This document shows positions 24,187 through 33,163 of a stretch of DNA of 39,176 bases, piece after piece. Each line of letters opens with the position of its first letter. The stretch's first letter is position 1. The DNA is taken from contig JAFHKR010000031.1 in NCBI GenBank assembly GCA_017052515.1, forward strand, positions 1 through 39,176, given 5' to 3'. The notes below the pieces were generated by a model. That model ran no database searches. It saw only the letters and a program-made list of their open reading frames with translations, and was not told the DNA's origin. The translations under genes and the position numbers were made by a program. The DNA is from Fictibacillus nanhaiensis. GTDB taxonomy: Bacteria > Bacillota > Bacilli > Bacillales > Fictibacillaceae.

Positions 24187-24219
24187 AAAAAGGCAAGAGT
24201 CTATGCTCTTTGCCTTTTT
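24187..24219. terminator. Bidirectional terminator after the YjcZ-like gene
   Basis: AAAAAGGCAAGAG/CTCTTTGCCTTTTT stem (one bulge) with flanking A and T runs; serves the YjcZ-like gene and the convergent permease operon. Confidence 0.85.
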
Positions 24220-24240
24220 AATTTGAAGTCATATGCTGGT

Positions 24241-25245
24241 TCAACCTGTCTTCTTTTGTGATAAAAATACAAATGACTTATTTTCTACTAAGCTAATGTT
24301 TGGCTTTCGTTCACCCTTGCTTTTCACCGTTTTGGGGATAGGCAGCTTGTTCGCCGATCGTTTGATGCCCTCTGCCATAAAATTAAAGGCTAAAATGACA
24401 GCGGCAAAACTGAACACTGGAAAGAACACAAGCCATGGCGCAAGACGTAGTTGATAATAGTAGCCTCCAATTAGCCCTGACCATTCATTAGAATCTGATA
24501 CTGGTATTTCATATTCATTTGTAAATTCTCTCATCGTTGTTCCACCAAAGAATACGCCTAATATTCCAAGGTGAGCTAACAGTAAAAGGACGGCAATCAC
24601 TTGTTGTACATAGACCAATAATAGCTTTGGCCATAGATGTGGGAGTATGTGTTTCGCTAGAATTCTTAATCTTGAACCTCCCATTAATTTAGCACTTGTA
24701 ATAAACTCTTCTTTTTCGATCAGGTTGATCTCTTCTTTTATAAGAATAGAAGTGTTCGGCACCGCTATAGCAATGATCAGTAACATCTCAAAAAATGCTT
24801 TTTCCCAAAATGTGTAGTTCTCTAATTGTATAATCGGTCCTACAACAAAAAAGATTAGAAGCGCTGACGGGATGTAATAGAACGATTGAGATAATCCTTT
24901 TATAAAAGGCATCACTCTTCCAGCTCTCCACAATAGAAACGATCCTATGAATGATAGACCGACCCTCAGCAAGCTGACGACTAGCGCGAAACCAAGCGTG
25001 TATTTGGCTCCAGATATAATTTGAGAGAACAAATCTGCTCCCATACGGTCACTGCCAAACCAGTAATGACTCGACGGTTCAAATGGCGCTTTTTCTTTCG
25101 GCATTCCCTCTTCATCGTATATATACTGTTCTTCATATATTTCATTATCAAGAACGATTTGATGATAAAAACTAGCCATAAGAAGACCAAACACAAACAA
25201 AAATCCTACAATAAAGAAGCGATCTTTCCATATGTTCTTAATCAT
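24241..25245 (-). CDS. ABC transporter permease, DppC/OppC type
   Basis: A 334-residue membrane protein with an N-terminal helix, an extracytoplasmic loop (about 30-75), and about five further helices. The cytoplasmic EAA-type loop that contacts the ATPase is recognisable (SAKLMGGSRLRILAKHILPHLWPKL). The short SSHYWFGSDRMGADLFSQII segment is typical of DppC/OppC (usually GTDxxGRD). It overlaps the end of the DppB-type gene by 4 bp (ATGA). No ATPase or solute-binding gene is adjacent, so it must pair with components encoded elsewhere or be part of an unusual system. Confidence 0.85.
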   Translation of the reverse strand: MIKNIWKDRFFIVGFLFVFGLLMASFYHQIVLDNEIYEEQYIYDEEGMPKEKAPFEPSSHYWFGSDRMGADLFSQIISGAKYTLGFALVVSLLRVGLSFIGSFLLWRAGRVMPFIKGLSQSFYYIPSALLIFFVVGPIIQLENYTFWEKAFFEMLLIIAIAVPNTSILIKEEINLIEKEEFITSAKLMGGSRLRILAKHILPHLWPKLLLVYVQQVIAVLLLLAHLGILGVFFGGTTMREFTNEYEIPVSDSNEWSGLIGGYYYQLRLAPWLVFFPVFSFAAVILAFNFMAEGIKRSANKLPIPKTVKSKGERKPNISLVENKSFVFLSQKKTG

Positions 25246-26096
25246 TTTTCACCAACCCATTTAAACGTAATCACTCTTAACAATGTGAAAAAAAGAAACA
25301 TCGGAACAAATAGCAACAGCATGGAAATCGTAAAAACTGCCGGATTTCCACTAGTCCGGATAAGTGATGTAATACCATAAATATTAAACAAGAATTCGAT
25401 CATTAACAGGTTAGATAGCATGAACCATAATATATTTCGTGACTGGTGAAATACGCTTAACAACGTATTTGGCAGGACATGGCGCCATAAGATTCGAAAG
25501 CGTCCCATTCCTTTACTTCTCGCCGTATCTACATAAAGCTTTTCGTACTCTTCTTCGATATTTAATAGTAAGATGCGAAGAATAAGAAAGGTAGGTAAAA
25601 TCGATAAGCATAAAATGGGAACAAAGTACGTTTTCTGGTCATACAGAGATACAATCTGAAATAACAAGATGTTCGTTTTCTTAAAGAACCATACGATAAA
25701 GAATTGTATACCGATTGCGATTAATACATCTGGAATCGATTCAAAAACAAAAGAAAATACTCTTATCCTATTCTTTAAGCCTGATGGAAGCATGAATATG
25801 AATAGAGCAAACATTAACGCTACGATAATCGCTATAAAGAATGCAGCAAACAAAATGGTGACCGAGTAACCATAGATTCCCCACATGCTTGGAAAGAGCG
25901 GGTATGGACCGCTTTCTGCAAAGTACATGATTTCTTCAGGGTTCAACATGACTCTGAACATTTCAGTGATTCCATCCAAATAACCGCTTGTGTTAAATGT
26001 CATCCCACTGAACATATAGGGAACAGACCCTAGCAGAATAATTCCAATAATAGACAAAATCATTGAGAGGAAACTATCTTTTAAAATATATGGCAT
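25242..26096 (-). CDS. ABC transporter permease, DppB/OppB type
   Basis: The 284-residue product has about six transmembrane helices and an EAA-type loop (DTARSKGMGRFRILWRHVLPN), the hallmark of the DppB/OppB half of oligopeptide and nickel transporters. It is somewhat shorter than canonical DppB (about 310-340) and diverges in the N-terminal third. It lies 9 nt after the lipoprotein gene and overlaps the DppC-type gene, so the three form one operon. The substrate is unknown. Confidence 0.85.
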   Translation of the reverse strand: MPYILKDSFLSMILSIIGIILLGSVPYMFSGMTFNTSGYLDGITEMFRVMLNPEEIMYFAESGPYPLFPSMWGIYGYSVTILFAAFFIAIIVALMFALFIFMLPSGLKNRIRVFSFVFESIPDVLIAIGIQFFIVWFFKKTNILLFQIVSLYDQKTYFVPILCLSILPTFLILRILLLNIEEEYEKLYVDTARSKGMGRFRILWRHVLPNTLLSVFHQSRNILWFMLSNLLMIEFLFNIYGITSLIRTSGNPAVFTISMLLLFVPMFLFFTLLRVITFKWVGEK

Positions 26097-26105
26097 GATA
26101 TACCC

Positions 26106-26576
26106 CTATTCCTTACTTTTATATTCTGCTTTTGCTAGGTTAAAATCTCTTGGTCCAAATGGAGCGACTAATAGAGTAGATACTTCTCCGCTGCATCCAT
26201 CTACCATTAGGTTTTGGTAAGAATCTATAATATACCTACATTTAATTTCACCAGTAGGCATACCGAATGTTTTGTTGTTGTTCTTAAAGATTGTTTTATC
26301 TTTATTCACATAGTGTAATTCACTTGTTGTAGGTATCTCTAGCTTGCTTTCTTTGTCTGCTTTTACATCATCTAAAAAAGTGAACATTGGAACAAGATGC
26401 TCGGTTTTGGTCGCCCCTGTCATTAGTTCTATTTCTTTTTCAGATAGGTTTTGAATGACCACATGATCCTTTTTAATTGCATCTTTAACCGTGAATTTCG
26501 ATTCCTTTCCTGCTTCTTTATCAGAGCAGGCCGTAAGCAGAACCCCTGCAATAAATAAAGCACCCCATTTTTTCAA
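26106..26576 (-). CDS. Lipoprotein of unknown function
   Basis: A 156-residue exported lipoprotein: basic start, hydrophobic core and lipobox LLTAC with the lipidated Cys at residue 17. The mature part is hydrophilic with many Lys and Glu, and two further Cys (KCRYI, DGCSG) that could form a disulfide. It is far too small for an oligopeptide-binding protein but precedes the two permease genes in one operon, so it may be an accessory subunit. The start is TTG with GGGGG upstream. I do not recognise the family. Confidence 0.75.
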   Translation of the reverse strand: MKKWGALFIAGVLLTACSDKEAGKESKFTVKDAIKKDHVVIQNLSEKEIELMTGATKTEHLVPMFTFLDDVKADKESKLEIPTTSELHYVNKDKTIFKNNNKTFGMPTGEIKCRYIIDSYQNLMVDGCSGEVSTLLVAPFGPRDFNLAKAEYKSKE

Positions 26577-26685
26577 GCTATAATCCCCCTTTTTATTTAT
26601 CGAATATTCTATCTTCTTAAGATAATTTTTTTCCTTAATATTACAATTATTACAATTAAATTAATCCTTAAGAATATAGACGTAC

Positions 26686-26724
26686 AAAGGCCCCTCTTTT
26701 ATTCAAAAGAGGGGCCTTTTTTTT
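26686..26724. terminator. Strong terminator after the stress flavoprotein gene
   Basis: Perfect 15-bp stem AAAGGCCCCTCTTTT with a 4-nt loop. The longer T-run is on the plus strand; on the minus strand only TTTG follows, so it works less ideally for the minus-strand gene it directly follows. Confidence 0.85.
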
Positions 26725-27145
26725 ATAATTCTAAAGTTTGGGGCTCGTGTTCGCCGTCGTTCATAAGTCGAATTAAGCTTGGTTTGATCTCAAGTAAGAT
26801 ATAGTTAGGATCATTCGGACCTTCAAAATAGTGTTTCATTTGTTCGTTCCAAAACTTTTCTTTTAATCCTTGATCATCTCGAATAGTGGCTGTACCTTCG
26901 ATTTCAAGATAAGGATCGTTGTACCCTTCACAATCATAGCCGACTAGTACGTGAACATTCGGGTTCTCTTGAATTTCATCGGCTTTATGAGTCTCTATAC
27001 TTGTTGGTGTATAAAAGGTTAACTCGTCGTGGAAGAAGGTCATGTAGCGAGAATGTGGTTTATTCTTCTTAACCGTTGCCAGCACGCCTGTCTGTTTTTT
27101 GTCTACTACTTCAAATACTTTATTTTTCATCTGCTCTTTATCCAT
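26723..27145 (-). CDS. Pyridoxamine 5'-phosphate oxidase-family protein (general stress protein 26, YdaG-like)
   Basis: A 140-residue split-barrel flavin-binding protein. The typical segments are present: GVLATVKKNKPHSRYMTFFH, LTFYTPTSIETHKADEIQ and VHVLVGYDCEG, ending in ILLEIKPSLIRLMN. B. subtilis YdaG is a SigB-controlled stress protein of the same length. Upstream on the minus strand is GTTTTA, 15 bp, GGTAGAT, loosely SigB-like, overlapping a TATAAT box; which one is used is unclear. The start was set at the ATG at 27145 because AAGGAG is 8 nt upstream; an in-frame GTG at 27154 would overlap it. Confidence 0.88.
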   Translation of the reverse strand: MDKEQMKNKVFEVVDKKQTGVLATVKKNKPHSRYMTFFHDELTFYTPTSIETHKADEIQENPNVHVLVGYDCEGYNDPYLEIEGTATIRDDQGLKEKFWNEQMKHYFEGPNDPNYILLEIKPSLIRLMNDGEHEPQTLEL

Positions 27146-27289
27146 GTCATCCACTCCTTAAAAGTTTGGCTCTATTATATCTACCTTTTAGGATGGAAAA
27201 TAAAACATCTTGTTATACATGGAATCAGACAAAGTGTTTACTATTTCACTGTGTTATTATGTTAGATATCCCTGTGGTTTTAAAAAATC

Positions 27290-28999
27290 TCATTCAAACT
27301 GCGCTGCATGCAACCGGCTATAGATTCCTTTTGAAGCTAACAAATCTTGATGACTGCCTTCTTCTGCAATTCCTTCATTCGTTACTACCATTATGCGGTC
27401 CGCATTTTTTATCGTTGCAAGTCGATGGGCAATAACGAGCGTTGTTCTTCCTTCTGTTAATTCTTCTAATGCTTTTTGAATCGCAACTTCTGTTTCTGTA
27501 TCTAAAGCAGATGTGGCCTCGTCCAGGATCAAAATTGGAGGATTCTTTAAGAACATACGAGCAATGGCTAGTCTTTGTTTCTGACCTCCAGAAAGTTTTA
27601 CGCCTCTTTCGCCGATCACGGCCTCTAGTCCTGCAGGTTGATCCTGAATAAAGTCGTCCAGTCGAGCCCTCTTAGCCGCTTCCATAATTTCAGCATCCGT
27701 CGCGTCTAAGTTACCGTACGCTATATTTTCTTTGATCGTGCCTGAAAAAAGAAAAACATCTTGTTGCACGATACCAATCTGCTTTCGTAATGATTCTAGC
27801 TTCATCTCTTGGATATTGATACCGTCAATTGTGATCGATCCACTTTGAACATCATAAAAGCGGGGCAACAAACTGCATAGCGTAGTCTTACCCGCGCCAG
27901 ATGGACCTACAAATGCGACAGTCTCACCAGAACGAATGGATAGATCGATATTATTCAAAACGGTTCGATGACCTTCATAACCAAATGTCACGCCTTGATA
28001 GCGAATCGCCCCTTTTAGATCAACCTCGATAGCATCTTCTGAATCTGCTATATCTGGCTCTGTGTCCATGATTTCAACGAACCGTTTAAAACCAGCGATG
28101 CCTTTAGGATAGCTTTCAATCACAGCGTTTATTTTTTGGATAGGTCCGATTAAAATATTCGATAACAGAATAAAAGCAACAAACTGTCCATACGTTAGTT
28201 CACCTGAAATGACAAAATACGTACCAAATAATAAGGTGAAAAGCGTAACTAACCTCATTAACACATAGTTTGACATAACATTTTGAGCCATGATCTTATA
28301 GGATTGAAGCTTTGTAAGACGATAATTCTTATTGTTTTCTCTAAACTTTTCCTGCTCATATCTTTCGTTCGCGAATGCTTGAACAACACGTATCCCACCG
28401 ATACTGTCCTCTACTCTGGCATTGATCTCCGCTACATCCTGAAACATTTTTCTAAACGTGAGCGTCATTTTTTTATTAAAGTAAATTGCTAGGATGATCA
28501 ATAAAGGAATGACGATAAAAGACAAAACTGCGAGTTTCCAATTGATCGTCAACATTAATCCAAATGACCCAATCAACGTCATAACAGCCACAAACACATC
28601 TTCAGGTCCGTGGTGAGCGACTTCTCCGATCTCTTCCAAGTCTTTCGTAAGTCGAGAGATACTATGACCCGTCTTATTGTTGTCATAATAACCAAATGAG
28701 AGTTTCTGCATATGAGTGAACAACTGCTGCCGCATATCTGTTTCAATATTGATCCCAAGCTTGTGTCCCCAATACGTGACAACGAAATGAAGGAACGTAT
28801 TTAAAAGGTAGACGAGTAACAATCCGAGACAAGCTAAAGAGATAATCTCCCAGTTCCCATCAGGAAGAAGTTTATCAATCACTTGGTTTACAGCTAACGG
28901 AAAGGCCAATTCCAAAATTCCAACCAGAATGGCACAAGAAAAATCAAGTATGAACAACCATCTATAGGGTCTGTAATAAGCAAAAAAGCGAGCTAACAC
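27290..28999 (-). CDS. ABC exporter half-transporter (MsbA/YwjA-like)
   Basis: A 569-residue fusion of a six-helix exporter membrane domain (about 1-310) and one ATPase domain. The ATPase has Walker A GPSGAGKTT, Q-loop, signature LSGGQ, Walker B ILILDEATSALD and H-loop AHRLAT. It should act as a homodimer exporting lipids, drugs or peptides. It resembles B. subtilis YwjA. The start is GTG with AAGGAGG upstream. The promoter at 29055-29083 is overlapped by inverted repeats, one of them Fur-like, so expression may be controlled by iron or by a dedicated repressor. No partner gene is adjacent. Confidence 0.9.
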   Translation of the reverse strand: MLARFFAYYRPYRWLFILDFSCAILVGILELAFPLAVNQVIDKLLPDGNWEIISLACLGLLLVYLLNTFLHFVVTYWGHKLGINIETDMRQQLFTHMQKLSFGYYDNNKTGHSISRLTKDLEEIGEVAHHGPEDVFVAVMTLIGSFGLMLTINWKLAVLSFIVIPLLIILAIYFNKKMTLTFRKMFQDVAEINARVEDSIGGIRVVQAFANERYEQEKFRENNKNYRLTKLQSYKIMAQNVMSNYVLMRLVTLFTLLFGTYFVISGELTYGQFVAFILLSNILIGPIQKINAVIESYPKGIAGFKRFVEIMDTEPDIADSEDAIEVDLKGAIRYQGVTFGYEGHRTVLNNIDLSIRSGETVAFVGPSGAGKTTLCSLLPRFYDVQSGSITIDGINIQEMKLESLRKQIGIVQQDVFLFSGTIKENIAYGNLDATDAEIMEAAKRARLDDFIQDQPAGLEAVIGERGVKLSGGQKQRLAIARMFLKNPPILILDEATSALDTETEVAIQKALEELTEGRTTLVIAHRLATIKNADRIMVVTNEGIAEEGSHQDLLASKGIYSRLHAAQFE

Positions 29000-29013
29000 G
29001 TATAGACCTCCTT

Positions 29014-29065
29014 TTCTGTATAATTAAAATATAACTAATTGAAATCCATTCTCAATTATACAGAA
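29014..29065. promoter_or_regulatory. Nested dyads at the ABC exporter promoter
   Basis: A perfect 12-bp inverted repeat (TTCTGTATAATT at 29014-29025 and its complement at 29054-29065) encloses a second dyad AATTGA...TCAATT (29037-29057), which on the minus strand reads TTGAGAATGGATTTCAA, similar to Fur boxes. The right arm contains the -10 box. Confidence 0.6.
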
Positions 29066-29083
29066 TAAAGGATTTTCTTACAA
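29055..29083 (-). promoter_or_regulatory. SigA-type promoter of the ABC exporter
   Basis: Minus strand TTGTAA (29083-29078), 17-bp spacer, perfect TATAAT (29060-29055), 55 bp before the GTG start. Confidence 0.75.
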
Positions 29084-29099
29084 TTTAAAATTTATCCTG

Positions 29100-29314
29100 T
29101 AGACGCAGGAGCAAGGATACAGCCTTGAAGCGGTCAGTCCAAAAAAGGAAGTCGCTCGTTCAGCCCTGCGATGACAAGGAAGAAGCTTTTCGCCTTTATG
29201 TGCTAGTCACTGCAACCAGAACGGTAATCAGCACTTACAAAAGCAACAAAGTTTACGAAAACAGCCTTTTCTAAAAAATGATTGCTAATGAATTTCTTTG
29301 CACTCCTTATGCAA
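29100..29314. other. Intergenic stretch without a gene
   Basis: No credible ORF. It contains several imperfect pairings (for example AGCGGTCAGTCC with GGAAGTCGCT near 29129-29156) and G+C-richer blocks, resembling the remains of a structured dispersed element. No function assigned. Confidence 0.3.
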
Positions 29315-29443
29315 GTTGATTGTAGCGTAAGGTTGCCGACTCCTATGGGACGAGCGGTCAGGTGGAGACTCCTAAAGGCGCAGAGCGGCAGGAGGCTCAC
29401 CGTTCGCCCCATGGAAAGCGAGCAACCTGGAGCGGAAATCAAC
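29315..29443. repeat. ~129-bp folded dispersed repeat element
   Basis: The whole stretch can fold into one long hairpin: ends GTTGATT.../...AATCAAC, then GGTTGC/GCAACC, then TCCTATGGG/CCCATGGA, CGAGCGGT/ACCGTTCG and GGTGGAGACTCCT/AGGAGGCTCACC towards the tip. The ending GGAGCGGAAATCAACCAC is one I know as frequent between genes in Bacillaceae. It has no ORF of merit. Confidence 0.65.
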
Positions 29444-29476
29444 CACTTTCAAAGAGCATTAATGTTTTTAAGCATG

Positions 29477-29508
29477 AAAAAACCTCCCGTATCGCTACAG
29501 GAGGTTTT
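29477..29508 (-). terminator. Terminator of glmS
   Basis: AAAACCTCCTGTA/ATACGGGAGGTTTT stem on the minus strand ending in six T, 15 nt after the glmS stop. Confidence 0.9.
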
Positions 29509-29522
29509 GTGAATTTTAAAAT

Positions 29523-31325
29523 CTATTCTACTGTTACTGACTTCGCAAGGTTACGCGGCTTATCTACGTCACAGTCGCGGTGAAGCGCTGCGTAGTAAGA
29601 GATCAGCTGCATTGGAAGTACAGATACTAACGGCGTCAAGTAAGGGTGGATCTTCGGAAGAACGACGCGGTCGCCTTCTTCTTGCAGACCATCCATAGAG
29701 ATTACACATGTGTAAGCGCCACGTGCCGCTACTTCTTTCACGTTACCACGGATGCTTAAGTTAACATGCTCTTGAGTCGCAAGAGCGATAACTGGTGTAC
29801 CGTCTTCGATCAATGCGATCGTACCGTGCTTCAATTCTCCTCCAGCAAAACCTTCTGCTTGGATGTAAGAGATTTCTTTTAATTTTAGTGCAGCTTCTAA
29901 ACATACGTAGAAGTCAGCAGCACGGCCGATGAAGAATGCGTTACGAGTTACAGCTAAGAACTCACGTGCGATCTTCTCCATCTCTTCTTTTTGGTCACAA
30001 AGAACTTCCATCGCGTTTGCAACGATCGCAAGCTCTTGTAGCGGATTGAAGTCTAACTCGATGCCTTTTGCACGAGCAGAGTCAACTGCTAGAATTGCCA
30101 GTACGGCGATTTGAGCTGTGTATGCTTTCGTTGATGCTACTGCGATCTCAGGACCAGCATACAAGTTAAGCGTGTAGTTCGCTTCACGAGAAAGTGTCGA
30201 TCCTGGAACGTTCGTGATTGTTAATGCTTTATGTCCAAGTCTCTTCACTTCAACCAATACGGCACGGCTGTCTGCAGTCTCACCGGATTGTGAGATGAAG
30301 ATGAACAACGGCTTTTCAGATAAAAGCGGCATGTTGTAAACAAACTCACTCGCGATGTGTGCTTCAACCGGAATGTTAGCGATGTTTTCAATCAGCTGTT
30401 TCCCAACAAGACCTGCATGGTAGCTCGTTCCGCAAGCGATGATATATACGCGGTCCGCTTCTTTCATCGCGGCACGGATATCATCATCCAGCTTAAGATC
30501 ACCATTTTCATTTTGGTATTGATTGATGATGTTACGCATGACGAAAGGCTGCTCATCGATTTCTTTTAACATGAAATGAGGGTATGTGCCTTTTTCGATG
30601 TCGCTTGCATCTAATTCAGCTGTATATGGTGCACGCTCTACTGCTGTACCGTCAAGAGTCTTGATCGTATAGCTGTCACGTGTCACGATTACGATTTCTT
30701 TATCCATTAATTCAACGTATTGATCTGTTTGAGAAAGCATAGCCATTGCGTCACTTGCAATAACGTTAAAGCCTTCACCTTTACCTACCAATAACGGGCT
30801 CTTGTTCTTACCAACATAGATGGTTTCAGGGTTTTGGTTGTCGATTAATCCGATCGCATAAGAACCTTTTAACTCAGACAACGTACGGCGGAATGCTTCT
30901 TCCACTTCCATGCCCTCGTTCACAAAGTATTCTACAAGCTGAACGATAACTTCTGTATCTGTTTCAGACAACAATTCAACACCTGAGATGTATTGTTTCT
31001 TCACCTGTTCATAGTTCTCGATTACACCGTTGTGTACAAGTGTAAAACGCTCTGTTGAACTTTGGTGTGGATGAGAGTTAACTCTGCTCGGAACTCCGTG
31101 TGTTGCCCAGCGTGTATGTCCGATTCCAACGGATGCTTCTACTCCAAGATCTACGTTTTCACGCAGATTTGCAATACGTCCTTTTTCTTTGAACACGTGA
31201 ACTCCGTCTTCATTCAGTACAGCGATACCAGCTGAGTCATATCCGCGGTATTCTAATTTTTCTAATCCGCGTAAAAGGATTTCTTTCGCGTCATTATTCC
31301 CAATATATCCAACGATTCCACACAT
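29523..31325 (-). CDS. glmS: Glutamine--fructose-6-phosphate aminotransferase (isomerizing)
   Basis: GlmS makes glucosamine-6-phosphate from fructose-6-phosphate and glutamine, the first step toward UDP-GlcNAc for peptidoglycan. The 600-residue protein starts MCGIVGYIG with the catalytic Cys2 of the glutaminase domain (1-240), followed by two SIS sugar-isomerase domains (about 285-590, with [11 protein letters not shown] and STKAYTAQ) and the conserved C-terminus [13 protein letters not shown]. The upstream leader carries the glmS ribozyme, so the mRNA is cut when GlcN6P accumulates. AAGGAGG precedes the start. It is separated from glmM by a terminator and has its own promoter. Confidence 0.98.
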   Translation of the reverse strand: MCGIVGYIGNNDAKEILLRGLEKLEYRGYDSAGIAVLNEDGVHVFKEKGRIANLRENVDLGVEASVGIGHTRWATHGVPSRVNSHPHQSSTERFTLVHNGVIENYEQVKKQYISGVELLSETDTEVIVQLVEYFVNEGMEVEEAFRRTLSELKGSYAIGLIDNQNPETIYVGKNKSPLLVGKGEGFNVIASDAMAMLSQTDQYVELMDKEIVIVTRDSYTIKTLDGTAVERAPYTAELDASDIEKGTYPHFMLKEIDEQPFVMRNIINQYQNENGDLKLDDDIRAAMKEADRVYIIACGTSYHAGLVGKQLIENIANIPVEAHIASEFVYNMPLLSEKPLFIFISQSGETADSRAVLVEVKRLGHKALTITNVPGSTLSREANYTLNLYAGPEIAVASTKAYTAQIAVLAILAVDSARAKGIELDFNPLQELAIVANAMEVLCDQKEEMEKIAREFLAVTRNAFFIGRAADFYVCLEAALKLKEISYIQAEGFAGGELKHGTIALIEDGTPVIALATQEHVNLSIRGNVKEVAARGAYTCVISMDGLQEEGDRVVLPKIHPYLTPLVSVLPMQLISYYAALHRDCDVDKPRNLAKSVTVE

Positions 31326-31342
31326 AAATAAACGTCCTCCTT

Positions 31343-31403
31343 AAAGCCATCACACTCTGCTGACGGCTTTCACAAGGGGGCCGTGAGCGGGGCTCACAAC
31401 CCC
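31343..31403 (-). other. Two hairpins between the glmS ribozyme and the glmS ribosome binding site
   Basis: First hairpin: GGGG-x2-GTGAGC, 3-nt loop, GCTCAC-x2-CCCC (31377-31403). Second: AAAGCCGTCA/TGATGGCTTT with an 8-nt loop (31343-31370), ending 2 nt before AAGGAGG. They are not part of the ribozyme core and could stabilise the cleaved mRNA or modulate translation. Confidence 0.5.
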
Positions 31404-31423
31404 ACCTATGTTCTCTATTTTTT

Positions 31424-31577
31424 ATTTTTTTCACTTGCTTTCGTCTTTGTACAGGAAGTCACCTTACCTGGTTTGAACAAAAGCTTACGGAAGTGATGTT
31501 CCGAGAGGCATCCGCCGAAATATCGATGAACCTCTTCCTCGTCAACTGCTTTTTTCCCGGTCAGCAGTTCAGGCGCT
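31424..31577 (-). ncRNA. glmS ribozyme: glmS ribozyme (GlcN6P-responsive riboswitch)
   Basis: The minus strand matches the B. subtilis glmS ribozyme landmark by landmark: cleavage site A/GCGCC (between 31577 and 31576), the CTGAACTG...CAGTTGACGAGG pairing, TCGGCGGATGCCTC core, the CCGTAAG segment, TTCAAACCAGGTAAGG and finally GTACAAAGACGAAAGC. GlcN6P acts as cofactor; the cut 5'-OH end leads to RNase J decay. The 3' boundary is approximate. Confidence 0.95.
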
Positions 31578-31632
31578 TTGGATGAATGATTAACTGTTAA
31601 CTCCTTCCTTTTATTTGAAGTAAACAAAAATA

Positions 31633-31661
31633 ATCATACACGGGTTTTTCAAAACCGTCAA
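31633..31661 (-). promoter_or_regulatory. SigA-type promoter of glmS
   Basis: Minus strand TTGACG (31661-31656), 17-bp spacer, TATGAT (31638-31633); transcription would begin about 50 nt before the ribozyme cleavage site. Confidence 0.8.
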
Positions 31662-31713
31662 TTCTTATTCTTTCCCGATTTTAGAAAAACTTGAAACATA
31701 ATGTTCCATATTA

Positions 31714-31759
31714 TAAAAATATGCATACACAGCTCTTCCAGTGAGCCGCATATGCATAT
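31714..31759 (-). terminator. Terminator of the cdaA-cdaR-glmM operon
   Basis: Long stem ATATGCATATGCGGCTC paired with GAGCTGTGTATGCATAT (G-U pairs allowed), loop of 7, then TTTTT on the minus strand, about 45 nt after the glmM stop. Confidence 0.88.
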
Positions 31760-31804
31760 GTTTCGTGCCCTTTTTTATTTTATGAGGGACCGTTTCTTAT
31801 TAAT

Positions 31805-33145
31805 TTATACGAGTTCAGCCTTTACTACTTCTACGATTTTATCCGCGTGCTCTTGGCAGAGTTCTTCTGTTGGAGCTTCAACCATTACACGAACGAGTGG
31901 CTCTGTTCCAGAAGGACGTACAAGTACACGGCCGTTTCCTTCAAGCTCTGTTTCTACCTTATCGATCGCCGCTTTGATCGCATCGTTACCATTCAATTTA
32001 GACTTATCCGCTACTTTCACATTGATAAGAAGTTGAGGGAACTTAGCCATCTCACCTGCAAGCTCTGATAATGGTTTTCCGGTTGCTTTTAAGATCGAAG
32101 CAAGCTGGATTCCTGATAGTAGTCCGTCTCCAGTTGTCGTGTAATCTAAGAAGATGATGTGACCAGACTGCTCTCCACCAAGGTTAAAGTCATTCTTACG
32201 CATCTCTTCCATGACATAACGGTCGCCAACAGCAGTTTGTGCCGATTTCATCTCGTTAGCTTCTACAGCTTTATAGAAACCTAAATTACTCATTACTGTT
32301 GAAACGACTGTATCTTGCTTCAAACGTCCTTGTTCCTTCAGGTGCTTCGCACAGATGAACATGATTTGATCTCCATCGACAATGTTTCCTTTTTCATCGA
32401 TCGCGATCAAACGGTCTCCATCACCGTCAAATGCTAGGCCCATGTCGCAGCCTTTTTCTTTAACAAGCTCAGCAAGCTTCTCAGGATGTGTACTCCCTAC
32501 ACCTTCATTGATGTTTAAGCCGTTCGGACTTGTGCCCATCGTTGAGATGTCTGCTTCAAGATCAGCAAAGAGATGTGGTGCATGCGACGATGTTGCTCCG
32601 TGCGCGCAATCTAAAGCGATATGAAGACCAGAAAAATCTCCAGGAATCGTTTGTTTCAGATAATGCATATACTTTTGTCCACCTTCAAAATAATCGCTGA
32701 CTGAACCTAAATCGCCACCTACAGGACGAGGAAGTTCATCTTTTTCATTATCTAAAAGTGCTTCAATCTCATTTTCTTGTTCATCTAAAAGTTTGAAGCC
32801 ATCCGCTCCAAAGAATTTGATGCCGTTATCCGCTACTGGGTTATGTGACGCTGAAATCATCACACCCGCTTGTGCGCCTAATGCTTTTGTTAAGAAAGCA
32901 ACTCCAGGAGTAGAGATCACACCTAGACGCATCACTTCCGCACCGATCGATAGAAGACCCGCTACAAGAGCCCCTTCTAACATCTGACCAGAAATACGTG
33001 TGTCACGTCCAATTAAGATTTTAGGTCTTTCTGTATTTTTTGTTAGAACATATCCTCCAAAACGCCCTAGTTTGAATGCTAATTCAGGCGTAAGTTCTGT
33101 ATTTGCAACTCCTCTAACTCCGTCGGTACCAAAATATTTTCCCAT
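31805..33145 (-). CDS. glmM: Phosphoglucosamine mutase
   Basis: GlmM converts glucosamine-6-phosphate to the 1-phosphate, the step after GlmS. The 446-residue protein (family about 448) begins [12 protein letters not shown] and has the active phosphoserine S100 in ISASHNP, the Mg-binding loop FDGDGDR, GEQSGH in the sugar-binding region and the phosphate-binding RPSGTEP near the C-terminus. The frame is open to 33163, but the ATG at 33145 with GAAGGAGAG upstream is the conserved start. It is the last gene of the cdaA-cdaR-glmM operon, a conserved grouping in Firmicutes; GlmM can bind and inhibit CdaA. Confidence 0.97.
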   Translation of the reverse strand: MGKYFGTDGVRGVANTELTPELAFKLGRFGGYVLTKNTERPKILIGRDTRISGQMLEGALVAGLLSIGAEVMRLGVISTPGVAFLTKALGAQAGVMISASHNPVADNGIKFFGADGFKLLDEQENEIEALLDNEKDELPRPVGGDLGSVSDYFEGGQKYMHYLKQTIPGDFSGLHIALDCAHGATSSHAPHLFADLEADISTMGTSPNGLNINEGVGSTHPEKLAELVKEKGCDMGLAFDGDGDRLIAIDEKGNIVDGDQIMFICAKHLKEQGRLKQDTVVSTVMSNLGFYKAVEANEMKSAQTAVGDRYVMEEMRKNDFNLGGEQSGHIIFLDYTTTGDGLLSGIQLASILKATGKPLSELAGEMAKFPQLLINVKVADKSKLNGNDAIKAAIDKVETELEGNGRVLVRPSGTEPLVRVMVEAPTEELCQEHADKIVEVVKAELV

Positions 33146-33163
33146 TATTGCTCTCTCCTTCAA

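Noticed and set aside
31415-31627. 70-codon minus-strand ORF upstream of glmS
   Set aside because: It coincides with the glmS ribozyme; the conservation there is explained by RNA structure.
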